Shown here: positions 28,471 to 38,900 of the stretch, one piece after another | Numbering within the stretch: the stretch's first letter is position 1 | Layout of the letters: each line of letters opens with the position of its first letter | Source: CAWJKP01 sp963843465 | GTDB lineage: Bacteria; Planctomycetota; Planctomycetia; Pirellulales; Thermoguttaceae | NCBI GenBank assembly: GCA_963843465.1 | Contig: CAWJKP010000001.1 | Span: 2,480,001-2,544,000, forward strand | Direction: 5' to 3' | Length of the DNA stretch: 64,000 nucleotides | Notes under the pieces: model-generated | What the model saw: only the letters and a program-made list of their open reading frames with translations | The model's database searches: none | Told to the model about the DNA's origin: nothing | Program-made: the position numbers and the translations under genes

Positions 28471-31400
28471 TCACTGGGCTTTTGCCGGAACGTTTTCATG
28501 ACTTGCCGGGGCGCCGCCGCTTGGTTTTGACGTCGGGCGCACCGTGCCATAACCGGCGTCCATGCGTGCCGCCTCGGCAAGATCGGCGGCGGCTTCTTTG
28601 ACTTGGCCTTTCTTCTCACGGATCAGTCCGCGTTGGTAGTAGGCCCGGGCGTCTTGTGGATTGTAGCTGATGGCTCCCGTCATACACGCCTCGGCATCGG
28701 CGAGGTTACCCTGCCCGGCATACTCCAAAGCCGCCAGGAACATGTTCTCGGCCCGGTCCAACCGCGCACGCTGGAAATCGCCTTTGCGTTCGTAGGTCCC
28801 GGCCCGGCTAGCGTAGGCTTCCTTGTACTTCGAGTTATTCCGAATGGCCTCCGTGAAATCGGCGATCGCGTGGTCCAACTCTCCCTTTTTCTTCCAGACC
28901 ACGCCCCGATCGAAATACGCCTCTGCATACTGCGGCTGGATGCGGACTGCCTCCGACAAATCAGCCATCGCGCCGTCGAGATCGCCCTTGCCGAAGCGGG
29001 CAACGCCACGGTTGTTATGAAAAGACGCGTCGAGAGGGTCCAGCCGGATCGCCTCCGTGAAATCGGAGATGGCGAGATCGCGGTCGCCGCTTTCCAGGTG
29101 CAAAACGCCCAGCGTGCCGCGCACTTTGCCGGATTGGGGGGCAAGGCAAACGGCTTCCGTCGCGTCCGCGATGCCCTTGGCGATCTGGTGATCACGCCAA
29201 TAGGCGAGGGCCCGCCGGTTATAGGCCTCGGCATCTTGCGGGTCTTGCCGAATGGATTCGCTACACTCGGCGATCGCCTTGTCAGCATCCGTTTTCCGGC
29301 GCGACGCCTCGCCCGGAATCGGCGCCGCGGGCACCACCTTTTCCTCACGGAAGGATACTTGGTAGGTGGTCCACCTGTCGTTCTGGAGGCTGCGATCCCC
29401 GCTTTCCGTGACCGCCAGGAAACCGTAATAGCGACTGCGGCAAATCTCGCAAAGACATGGCCGTTGCTCTTTCGGGGCGTCCCGCTCGGCTCTGACCCAG
29501 AGGCTGTTCCCCGGATAGCGATTGGCGAAGTCCCAGGGGACCATTCCCATGTCGTCCAGGCGGCCGTCCGCACGGAGCCTCCACCACTTGCGGCCGACGA
29601 TGTGCAAGCCGTCGGCGGCGGCGACCAGGCAGCCCTCGGGCATGTCCCTGCGAAAGACGACCGGCTTCATCTCCGGAAAGCCGATGCGATAGAGGTGGAG
29701 GCGCATTGGGGATTGTTGTTCGACGTCGAAGAAATAGAGAGCGTTCTGGTCCGCGCCAAACGTGCGCATCTGCCACGGCGAATCCGCGAAGAGACGGACG
29801 CGCGTGGCGGGCGACACGACGGAGACCTTTCGCGATTCCGGGTCGACGAGCAAGGGGTGCTCGCGGAGACCGCTGAGATTGCCGTCGGAGCGGCCGATGA
29901 GGACCCGCCGGCGTGCGGCCGGATCGGTTACCGGCTTGTCCGTCAGCAGCACCATTCCGTTGAGTCCGAACGCGGCGGCGGGATCCAGGGCGAATCCCGC
30001 CGAGCCGTCCCAGGCGTGTCGGGCCTCGTGGAAGACCTCGACGCTCACCGCCTTGGCGGCCTTCGGATCGTAGGTCGCCAGGGCGATCCAACTGCGGCCA
30101 AAAGCGCCTGCCACACAGGCCCGGCCCGGCGAAACCGGGGCCACCATCAATTGCTGTCTAACGGACTGCGGCACGTTTTTTGAGGCTTGCAGCGGCAACC
30201 CGTCGTCTTCCGTGACCTCGCGGACCGTCTCCTGTTGGGGATCGATCACGAAGAGCCACGGCGGGCCGCCGCGGCGGAAGACGGCCACCCAAACGTAGTG
30301 CCCGTCAAATGCCACGCTTTGCACGAGCGCCTCAACGTCGAAAGTGCTCCACAGCTCGTTCAATCCTTCCTTGCCCTGGATCGCATAGACGTGATTTCGG
30401 TCCCAGGCAATGTCCATGCGAGGGCCGGCGGGCGTAAAACCGAGGAATCCGCTGATCGTGCGGCCCTTGCCCGCTCCCCGGATCACGGGGAACCGGATCG
30501 GCGTGAACTGTGCCGCCTGCGAATCCGGTATCGGCCTGGGGCCGGCGGCCGTCGGGACGGCCGGCTTGCGCGGTTTATCGAGTGCTTTCCGCCAGCGGAG
30601 CCAAGCGCCACCGCCGCGAAAGACGGGGTTGTCCGATCGCTCCAGCTTCGCGATGAATGCTTCACCCTCCGGGCAGTTGTACCCATCGAAGACGTATTTG
30701 CCCATCGCATAGGACTCCATCCGCTCGTAGAGACCCGGCAGGTCCTTGAACTCCACCAGGAGTCGGTAGACGAGGTCGAAGTATTCCTTCTTGGAGAGAT
30801 CCCGGCCCAACGCCCTAAGGATCCACCCTTCGTCGTGGTAGCCGTCCCGGACGCGCTTCCGCAACATGCGAAAGAGGATTTCGCGCTCCTTCTCGACGGC
30901 CGCCACCGCGTCCGCCTGCGACGGGTCCTTCAAGTACCTGCCGAAGGCATCCGTTGGATAGCCGAGAACGTACTGGCGCGGACCGTCAAGGGCGCCGATG
31001 TCGAGGTTGCCCGCCGTGCATAAGAACGCTTCGAGATGCTCCAGGCCGCGGAGGTAATACTGCCGCCCGAGCTTCTTATCGTCGGCATTCGGATGGATAA
31101 AATAGCCATAGTAAAGCGTGAGATGGGAAGACGCGACCACGGCCCGATAGTGCCGCTGTTCACTCGGTTCCAGGAGCAAGGCGGCTTCGAGCAATGCCAG
31201 CGATTTCTCCCATTCTTCCAGGCGATGGAACTCCACCGCCCGTTGCGTCAGGCGCCGTGCTTCCTCGCGGGGATCGGGGAGTTTCCTCGGGCTTTCCCGG
31301 CCGGCGGCAACGAGTTCTCTCGCGGCCTGCTGGAGAAAGGCCGGCGCCTCGCCGGGCGAAAGCGCAGCTTCGCGCTGGGCAAGCTTTTCCTCGCCGCGCA

Positions 31401-32233
31401 GCGCCTGAAGCCGCACCGTGACCCGCGTCTTGTCCCCTTGGCCCTCATGGCGAAACTCGCCGAGCAAGTAGATCGGCAGGGGTCGGCGGAGCGTTGCCTC
31501 TGTGCCCGCGGTGCCCAGTTCCCGCGCGATCGCCCGGGCTTCCGCCAGCTCGACCATCAACAGGTTCGGCCGATCGCCGAGCGCCTGTTCGACCAGCTCC
31601 GCGTAAGCGTTCTGCAAATGGTTGTACTCGTAGGAAAGATCGCGGCTTACGAAGGGCGAGACCGCCACGATCTCGGCGATCTTCTCGCGGTGCCTTTCGA
31701 TCGCCCGGTTAATCAGGGCTTCCAGAACGGCAACGGTCGGCTCGGGCTTATCGTCCGCGGGGATGGTTCTGGCGGCAAGCCGCAGGCCATAATTGGTTTC
31801 ACAGACTACAATGCTGATGCCCTTAGGCTTGGCGGAGGTTGCCAAGAGAATCAGCAGATCCGCCTTGAGCAGCCTGCCTATCTTTACCCTCTCATCGACG
31901 GCCGCGGCGCCGAAGAGCGATTGAAGCTGCTGCTCGCGCTGGATCGCTTCGATGGCACTGCGTTCCAGCCATACGGCGCGAGAGTTGGCCAGTAATCGTT
32001 CTTGGAGCAGCAAGCCGACGGGCGCGGCGTCAAGGTCGAGCAGTGCGGCCGTCGGGCGAGCCAAGGTGTCTTTGCCGCTGGAAGATTCACTATCGGCCAA
32101 TGTCCCGGCGCACGATTGCGATGGGCGGGTTTCGGCCAATGCGCAACCACAGGACAAGCCCGAGGACCAAAACCACCTCCAGGACCGATGCTACAAGCCC
32201 CGCACCGCTACGCACAGATGTGGTGGCAACCAT
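28471..32233 (-). CDS. Giant CsgG-like x2 / beta-propeller / TPR protein (one frameshift near the N-terminus)
   Basis: About 1,254 codons. Best start is ATG 32233 with GGCAGGAG upstream, giving an N-terminal membrane segment (GLVASVLEVVLVLGLVLWLR). A shift near 32110-32130 then enters the long frame at TLADSESSSGKDTLARPTAA. Domain 1: LLANSRAVWLERSAIEAIQR, IGRLLKADLLILLA. Domain 2: VAVSPFVSRDLSYEYNHLQN, LLMVELAEARAIARELG. Then a helical region, a propeller (DIAWDRNHVYAIQGKEGLNE, VQSVAFDGHYVWVAVFRRGG) and, after about residue 1000, six or more TPR units (IADFTEAIR, DRGVVWKKKGELDHAIADFT). From 32157 down the frame is intact. Paralogue of the giant that follows. Confidence 0.75.
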
Positions 32234-32253
32234 CCTATCTCCTGCCTCGTCAC

Positions 32254-32275
32254 GGAACGCCACGGAGGGCGTTCC
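32254..32275. repeat. Perfect hairpin between the CsgG-like gene and the next gene
   Basis: GGAACGCC-ACGGAG-GGCGTTCC, 8-bp arms with a 6-nt loop. It lies in the ~98-bp gap of the operon, just before the ribosome-binding site of the 32233 start. It could attenuate or process the message, or be a REP-like repeat. Confidence 0.5.
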
Positions 32276-32331
32276 CTACAGAGAAACTCGCCAACTTATT
32301 CTGGCGCGATACGTTACTCCCTGTCGTGGGT

Positions 32332-33308
32332 CTATTTGACCTTCGCCTCGGCCACGATCTTCGGCAGCAGCCGCTCGGCCAGCTCGGCCCCGGCCTCCTG
32401 GAGGGCGGTCTTGGCGGCGATCTGCTCGGTCAGATCGACGGCCACGGTGGTCTGACGGTCGACGGCCACGATCTGGCCCGTCGCCTCGTCGATGGCCTTC
32501 ACTTCCAGCCGGGCCTTCACGGAGATCAGGTTGCCGATCCGTGTGGCCAGCTCGCTCAGCGCCTCGCCTTCAATGCGGACGTCGATCGCCTTCTTCGGAC
32601 CGTCCTTGGGGTCGATCAGTTTGAAGCCGGTCTCCTTGCAGAACATCGCCACTTCCGTCTCCGCCGCCGGATCGATGAGTATTACGGCCATCACGTGGCG
32701 CTCGACGATATGCACGCTGACGGCCGGCCGCTTGCCGTCGCCAAGTTTCTTTTTCAAGGCCGCGATGCGGTCCTCCTTCGAGATCGGCTTGGCCACCAGA
32801 TCGTCGGCCCGCTGGGCCACCGTTTTCGTGATCTCCTTGGCCAGCTCGGCGGCCAGCGCGCCCAGGTCGTCGCGAACATTTCCCTTGACGGAAGCCCCCA
32901 CGACCCGGCTGGTCTCGGTGCCGATGATCTTGGCGATCAGGTAGACGGTGTTGTCGACCTGCAGCACCGAGCCGGTGATGAGCAGCTTGGCACCGGTGAG
33001 CTGGCCGACCTTGGTGGCCTGTTGCGGGTTGACCAGTCCCGAGAGGCTCACTTCCTGCTCGGCCAGCAGCTTGGCAATGTCCGCCCGATCGACGAGCACC
33101 AGCGAAGGCTCGGCCGCTAGCTGGGCGAACAAGAGATCCGTCACCTTGCTGCCCTCGTCCTTGGCGTCTCGGCCGCGTTCCTGGAAGGGCAAGATCGCCG
33201 CCGGATAGACATGGGCGCTTTGGCCTGCTGGTCCGCCGCCAGGACGGGCAGCGTGGCCCCGAGCAGGGTCGCAAGCGACAAGAGCACCGAATACATCACG
33301 CGTTTCAT
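32332..33308 (-). CDS. CsgG-family secreted protein (one frameshift)
   Basis: About 325 aa from ATG 33308 (GGACCTGTTT upstream). Signal peptide MYSVLLSLATLLGATLPVLA-A. A frameshift near 33200 joins ...AKAPMS to AILPFQERGRDAKDEGSKVT, the start of the CsgG fold (A/VLPF followed by a helix). Then ALVDRADIAKLL-type strand-helix (LVLVDRADIAKLLAEQEVSL), QATKVGQLTGAKLLITGSVL, and VIGASVKG-like strand. CsgG proteins are outer-membrane secretion or assembly factors in curli systems; many distant relatives have unknown roles. The C-terminal ~150 aa (helix, then VSVHIVERHVMAVILIDPAA) is not part of classical CsgG. No lipobox Cys, unlike true CsgG. Third gene downstream of the sigma factor. Confidence 0.75.
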
Positions 33309-33342
33309 AAACAGGTCCTTTCGTCGGAGGAACGTGAGGGGA

Positions 33343-34344
33343 TTACTTCTCGGCCGAAAGCCGTGCCAACAATTCCGCCAGGAGATATCGGGGCGCTGGC
33401 CCAGCCTCCCAGTATCGCACGATCCCGAACCCGCAGACGAACAATCTGCCTTGCGGGGCCGGATAACGGACATCGAGCCAGGGCCAGCCGCGGTTGCCCC
33501 GGCCAATTTCAGCGACCACCTGATCGCGGTCGCTCTTGATCGCCAGACGGCTGACGGTAATCTCGCCGTTGGGCGGCCAGGCAAGCCAATCCAGACGTTT
33601 GTCAAACTGGCGAATAACATCCTCCTGCCGCAGCGTTACGGCGGCGGGCACCGGCAAGTTCGCCGCTTCAGCGCCGGGCAGGGCCAGCGTGCCCTCGCCG
33701 GGGGCCAAGCACAGGACGGGCACGCCCCGCGAAGCGGCCTTCACGACCGACTCGCCCAGCGAAGGATAGTCTCTCCACGCCGTCCCTTCGCCGACCACAA
33801 GCAGCCCCTCGTTCAACTGGTCCAGCATCGACGTGTTGCCGGTAAACTTGAAAGGGATGTGGGCCTTGTCGAAACGGTCGGCCGTCTTCTTCTCGGGATC
33901 GAACAACGTAATTCCCAGGCCCCTGAGCCACTGGCCGCGGTCGGCAAACGGATCGGGGGCGAAAATCTCGACGGGCTTGCTTTGAACGGCTGCCGGCTTG
34001 GAGTCCGCCGAGGCGTACGCCGCAACGGTCAACTGGGCCTCCAGGATCACACCGTCCTTGACAGGCGGGATCCGCAACGGCAACGTTGCTCTGGCCGGCT
34101 TTTCCGGCCCAACCGTCAACACGGCATGGCCCCGATCAATGGTTCGCCGGTTGACCGAGAGCGACCAGTTGACTTGTCCCTCCAGGGTCTCCGTAGCGCG
34201 GACGGTGTAGTGAAACTTCACTTCCGAATCGCCCAATACGCCCAACCATTTCTCTTCCGGCTCGAGGGTTACTCGCGGCTCCGCGGCGGCCGCCGTCGCC
34301 AGCCAGCAGGTCCACAAGGCCACGCCAAGTCGCCAACCGTTCAT
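33343..34344 (-). CDS. Secreted hypothetical protein in the sigma-factor operon
   Basis: 333 aa from ATG 34344, whose A is the last base of the preceding stop (TAATG), fixing the start. Signal peptide GVALWTCWLATAAA-AEP. Residues 25-130 form a beta-sandwich-like region (VNWSLSVNRRTIDRGHAVLT, ARATLPLRIPPVKDGVIL). Residues 150-330 look alpha/beta (GLGITLFDPEKK, MLDQLNEGLLVVGEGTAWRD, GVPVLCLAPGEGTLALPG), similar in outline to a class I amidotransferase-like or trehalose-utilisation-type flavodoxin fold seen in planctomycete exported proteins, but without a recognised catalytic triad. Function unknown. Confidence 0.75.
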   Translation of the reverse strand: MNGWRLGVALWTCWLATAAAAEPRVTLEPEEKWLGVLGDSEVKFHYTVRATETLEGQVNWSLSVNRRTIDRGHAVLTVGPEKPARATLPLRIPPVKDGVILEAQLTVAAYASADSKPAAVQSKPVEIFAPDPFADRGQWLRGLGITLFDPEKKTADRFDKAHIPFKFTGNTSMLDQLNEGLLVVGEGTAWRDYPSLGESVVKAASRGVPVLCLAPGEGTLALPGAEAANLPVPAAVTLRQEDVIRQFDKRLDWLAWPPNGEITVSRLAIKSDRDQVVAEIGRGNRGWPWLDVRYPAPQGRLFVCGFGIVRYWEAGPAPRYLLAELLARLSAEK

Positions 34345-35138
34345 TAGCCCACCCTTTTCCGCAAGAAGGCCACGGTCTGATAGACCCGACACTCGGCATC
34401 GTCTCTCTGGAGGGAGAACACTTGCCGGGGAACACCGCTCTGCTGGACGCCGCTGGAGACGGAAAGAATCGGGATACCCCCGGTAAGCACGAGATCCGAA
34501 TCCACGGCAATCTTGCCGTCAGGCAGCGCGTAAGCCCAGAGCCGCAGTCGCGACTTTTCCAACTTTTGCGGCGTCAGTTCGACGAGTTGCTCGTCACGCG
34601 TCACCAGGTCGGCCTCCCAGACCGGCTTCCAATCCTTACTGCCGGACTTGCGGGCAAGGACGACCAGGCGGACGACGATCGGATTGGCGTCTTGGGGAAA
34701 GTTTGCGGCGTCGGTCAGACCCAGTTGCACGTCGCGGTCATCCTCGGCCAGCCAGGCCAGCCGCCCGTCGAACAGTTCCTCCGCGGCCGCCAGCAACCGC
34801 GTCTTCGCCATCAATTGAGCTTCATGGAGGCGGACCAGTGGCGGCGCTTCCGCCAGTTCCTCGCGGGCGACCGGCGGCGCCGGCGTACGATGCCCCAACG
34901 GCAACACCCAGGCCAATAATATCGCCGCCGCGGCCCCCGCGGCAAACCAGAGCAGGCGGCTCGGTACGCCCGTGCCGCCACCGGTAGCCGGAATCACCGG
35001 GAGATCGAGAAATGCCGCGTCTTGCAGGGCTGACGTCACCTGGGCCTGAAGACGCTCGGACTGGAAGTCGTCGGGCGACTGCTGCTCGGCCCAGTGGCGC
35101 AGAAGATCACTCAGGGGGTCAGGGGAGTTCTTGCTCAC
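34344..35138 (-). CDS. Single-pass membrane protein, probable anti-sigma factor
   Basis: 264 aa; GTG start at 35138 overlaps the sigma-factor stop as GTGA. A cytoplasmic N-terminus of ~58 residues (LSDLLRHWAEQQSPDDFQSE, RLQAQVTSALQDAAFLDL) is followed by one membrane segment (RLLWFAAGAAAAILLAWVLP) and an exported domain of ~180 residues rich in beta strands (PIVVRLVVLARKSGS, RLRLWAYALPDGKIAVDSDL). Gene order and topology are those of an ECF anti-sigma factor, but no zinc-binding HxxxCxxC motif is visible. The call rests on context. Confidence 0.65.
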   Translation of the reverse strand: MSKNSPDPLSDLLRHWAEQQSPDDFQSERLQAQVTSALQDAAFLDLPVIPATGGGTGVPSRLLWFAAGAAAAILLAWVLPLGHRTPAPPVAREELAEAPPLVRLHEAQLMAKTRLLAAAEELFDGRLAWLAEDDRDVQLGLTDAANFPQDANPIVVRLVVLARKSGSKDWKPVWEADLVTRDEQLVELTPQKLEKSRLRLWAYALPDGKIAVDSDLVLTGGIPILSVSSGVQQSGVPRQVFSLQRDDAECRVYQTVAFLRKRVG

Positions 35139-35686
35139 GGAGAAAGATACCTTTCCAAGCAGCCCTTCAGACGTTTCCTCGCTTCATGGATCCGCCAGTA
35201 CATGGTGGCACGGCTGCAACCTTCGATGCGGGCTGCCTCGCCAATCTCCATCCTTTCCAGAATCGTCAGCACGATCGCCGCTCGCAACTTCGGCGGCAAC
35301 TCGTAGAGCGACGACTCGATGGCAGATGCCAACTCGGCCTGTAGGAGGCCGGACTCCGGACTCGCGACAGGCGACTGCGGACAGTCCGGCACCTGGGCAT
35401 AGTAGGCCACGGGCGAGCGGCGCCGCCGGGCCAGGAAAGTGTGGACCGTATTCATGGCCACACGGTAAAGCCAGGTGGAGAACTGCGCCCGGCCGTTGAA
35501 ACCGGCCAGACCGCGGAAAGCCCGCAGGAAGACCTCCTGGGTCAGGTCGTCGGCCCAGGTATTGTCGAGGACCATGGGATAGATCATTGCCCGCACCTTG
35601 CCCAGATATCTGGCCACCAGTTCCTCCAGAAGCTGCTGCTGCCCGGAAAGCCGATAACAGGCGATGATCTCATCGTCGGACTTCAC
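35135..35686 (-). CDS. ECF-type RNA polymerase sigma factor
   Basis: 183 aa. Region 2: LLEELVARYLGKVRAMIYPM, WADDLTQEVFLRAFRGLAGF (core-binding helix D-x-x-Q-E-V-F), FSTWLYRVAMNTVHTFLARR (-10 recognition). A short linker leads to region 4: ELPPKLRAAIVLTILERMEI and EAARIEGCSRATMYWRIHEA (HTH for -35). No region 1 or 3, so ECF class. First gene of a long minus-strand operon; overlaps the anti-sigma-like gene by 4 bp. It likely autoregulates this operon and perhaps the divergent one across the 235-bp gap. Confidence 0.92.
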   Translation of the reverse strand: MKSDDEIIACYRLSGQQQLLEELVARYLGKVRAMIYPMVLDNTWADDLTQEVFLRAFRGLAGFNGRAQFSTWLYRVAMNTVHTFLARRRRSPVAYYAQVPDCPQSPVASPESGLLQAELASAIESSLYELPPKLRAAIVLTILERMEIGEAARIEGCSRATMYWRIHEARKRLKGCLERYLSP

Positions 35687-35921
35687 AGGCGGCTCCGCAC
35701 CCTTCTGTGGGTATTAGACTCGCCAGGGGCCCGGATCTTGGGTCGGCTGGGTAGATTCTCGGGAAGAGGCGTCTTTGCCAATGCCGGCGGTAACGGTCGC
35801 GCCAGCCTTCGCTGTGCCTACCAATAACTCCGTTCTCATTCCATGTCAAGGAGTTACGCCACTTGATCCCGGCCCGGTTGCGGGTTAGAATCGCCTTTGG
35901 CAAGTCTACGGGAGCCTTCCC
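35687..35921. promoter_or_regulatory. Divergent intergenic region between the two arms of the cluster
   Basis: A 235-bp gap between the outward-facing sigma-factor operon and the plus-strand giant gene. Promoters for both arms are expected here. Part of the right side appears to be the leader of an integrase-family gene whose N-terminus is fused to the next ORF. No convincing -35/-10 pair could be assigned by eye. Confidence 0.4.
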
Positions 35922-38900
35922 ATGGGCATCATCAAGGCGATTTTCCTTCTGATCCGAGGGCTCCTCGCATTCCGTCTCAGCCTCGCTGCCGACAACCTCG
36001 CCTTGCGGCAGCAAGTTCCTGTCTGCCTGCTCGTGCTTCTCCTGGCTGTACCCTGCCTGGCCAGGACCCGCGTGGCCCTGATCGACAGCCAGGGGGGAAG
36101 CGAAGCCGGGGACGTGCTCGCCCTGGCTGAGGCGCAGCTCTTCGACAACAAGGATATTTGCCTCGTGGAGCGAAGCCGCATCGAGCGACTTCTATCCGAA
36201 GCGGAACGATCGCTTTCCGGCTTGACAGATGGCGCCACGGCCATCCGTGTGGGGAAGATTCTCGGTGCAGACGTGCTGGCGGTCGTCGAAACCGAGCCGC
36301 AAAGCCACCATGCGCTGGGCCTGCTGGTCTTCGAGACGGTCACCGGGATGCACCTCTGGGATGCTTCACTCCCCGAGGCCGACCCGCAACAAGCGGCACG
36401 GCAGATTGTCCAGGGATTGCAGCAAGCCGTACGGAAGCGGTCGCGCGCGGCAGGTCTGCGGCGGTCAATCTGCCTGGCGTCAGTTCGCAACGCTGATTTG
36501 CCGCCGGCAGCCAACGCTTTCGGCGACGGTGTCGGAAGGCTGCTGGAACGTATGCTCACCAAGTCACCTGAAATCATCGTCCTGGAGCGGAGACGCCTTG
36601 AGTTAATCACGCGGGAGATCACCCTGGACCAACTGGGCGAGAGCGCCGCGGAGATGGACCTGTTGGCCTCGCTGACGACGGCGGACCTGGAAATCCGCCG
36701 TGACCAGGGCGGCGGTGTTCGGGCCACCGTTTCTTTGCACGCGCATAGTGGAAAACTCCTTGGCCGAGCGACGGCCAGAGCCGACACCGCAGATACCGTG
36801 GGTTTGGCCGAGGCGCTGACTAAACCCTTGGCCGAGGCGCTCCAGGCTACTCCGGTTGTCGCCGGGATCGACCGCCAGAGGGAGGCCGCTCGATTTGCCC
36901 AAGAGGCCCTCTGGCTCTGCCAGCATCGCCAGCTTGGCCGCGCACTGACGGCGGTCGACGTTGCCCTGGCCCTGACGCCCGACAGCGCAGCGATCCTGGA
37001 CCCGGCCATGCAAGTCTTCTTCTTCGCCGCGAGCGAAATGATCGACCCCGGCCGATTCGGTATGGCTCCCCGTCCCATCCACGCCTCGTTGCAGAGCGTT
37101 GGCGACTCACTTTCGCACGCGGAACGTGGCATGACGGTGGCCGAGCTTCTTTTGCGGAAGGAGCAGAAATCCGCGAACCTGCAGTTGCAGGCTTTCCTTA
37201 CCGCCGCTGTCAACGAGGACGGCTCCTACCGCATCCAGGAATCCCCTGCCGGATTGGCATACCTGGAGACCTGTTTCCAGAGGCTGCTAATCGTAGAGGA
37301 TGAACACTCGGATCAAACCCACGCCCGGCTGGCCTCGCTCCAGCAGCGTTACCGGGCCTTGTGCAAGGTCGTGAATGAGCGAGCCCGCCGGGCCGTCCGC
37401 GATCGGCAGACGTTTATTCAATACACAAACTGCTTGAGCGTGCTGCTCCGCAACGTGGAATTGTACGCGCCCACCGGGAAGATCTGGGCTGACGACACGG
37501 CCGATTTCCTCGAAGCGTGGCTGGAACCGGCCGCGCGGCACGGTGTCTACTGGAATGAGTTCTTTACGCTTAGTCTCATGTTTGCGGCGATCGGGAACCA
37601 TGCGGCACAATGCGACCGTGTGGGACAGGTCGGGCAGTGGGTCCTCGTGCCGGCCGACCTGGAACGGCTGTTGGCCGTCTATCGTAACATGACCCGTCAT
37701 CCGGAGCCGGCCATCGCCGTCTTGGGACATGCCTGCCGGCTAATAGCGTATCTGTCCGCACGGCGGCCGCTGAGGGCCGACGCGATGGGAGCTTTTCGGG
37801 ACTTTCTCGCGCGGGCTCAGGCGGTCATCCGTGATCCCGCGCCGGGTGACGCGGCCACGACCCGGGCGATTTGCTATTACGCAATCCTGGATGCGATCGA
37901 GGCCCTGCCGGCGACGGAGGATCGCCGGCGCCAGTTCGAAGAGTTGGCGGAATTCATGCTCTCACGCCATGAGTTGGTGCGCGGCGTTGCCTTGGCGGCC
38001 TGCGAGCCGATGCACGTGGGCTACAGTTACTATGCGTCCTACCTCTACCATACGTTGGGCCGCCGCAACTCGACGCCCGTGCCGCTGTCCGAGTACGATA
38101 AGTTGGCGGCTGTTGCCCAGCGCATTCTAGCTGCCATCGCTCGCGGCGAGCTGGTCTCGCTGGATGGTTCACCAGCCGCAGCGCGATTCCGGCTGATTGC
38201 CGGTTGTGAAGAGATTTTCCTCGCGCGGCCGGAGTTGCGTCCGAAGACGCCGGCCCCCTGGAGCCGAGCCAGACGCCTGTTGAATGTCGCCAAGGAGCCG
38301 GGCCTGCGGGCAATCAGCCGTGTTCTGGTCCGCGGCCAGACGGCCTGGACGGTGGGCATCGGCAACGACGACGAGGATCCGCAAGGCTACTGGCGGTTGA
38401 TGGCCGTGGATCTCCGCAGCGGCGAATGCAGAAGTTGGCCCCGAGCACCGCATGCCCGTGGCCCGGTGCCTCCCCACACCCCTCTCTACACCGACAACTG
38501 TCACCTGGAAGTCGACGACACGACGGCCTACATCGGCAGTTTCTACCACGGCATTCTCCTGCTGCCCTTGGACCACGGCCAGCCTGCGTGGCTGCAACAT
38601 CAAGACGACATCAGCGTGGCTCAGCAACTCCCCTCGGATCGGGTCTTCTCCCTGGCATCGCATGGCGGGAAGCTCTATGCCTCGGTCGGCGCATTTTCCG
38701 GACAAGGCACTTTTCTCGTCTCCATTAACCTTGCCGACCGGAGTGTGCGCGCGATCAGTTCCAGCCGCGCCAGCGCGGGACAGGGCCCGCTGGATGACCG
38801 AGAGCAGCCACCGTTGGTCTTCCTGCCGATGCTCAAAGATCCCCGGCGGAACCGCGTGTTGTTCGCCGTCAGCCACCCGGTTGCGGACTCAGGGCTCTGG

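Noticed and set aside
28603..30183. Plus-strand open frame (526 codons)
   Set aside because: Antisense to the TPR/propeller part of the 32233-28471 giant, whose repeats are unmistakable.
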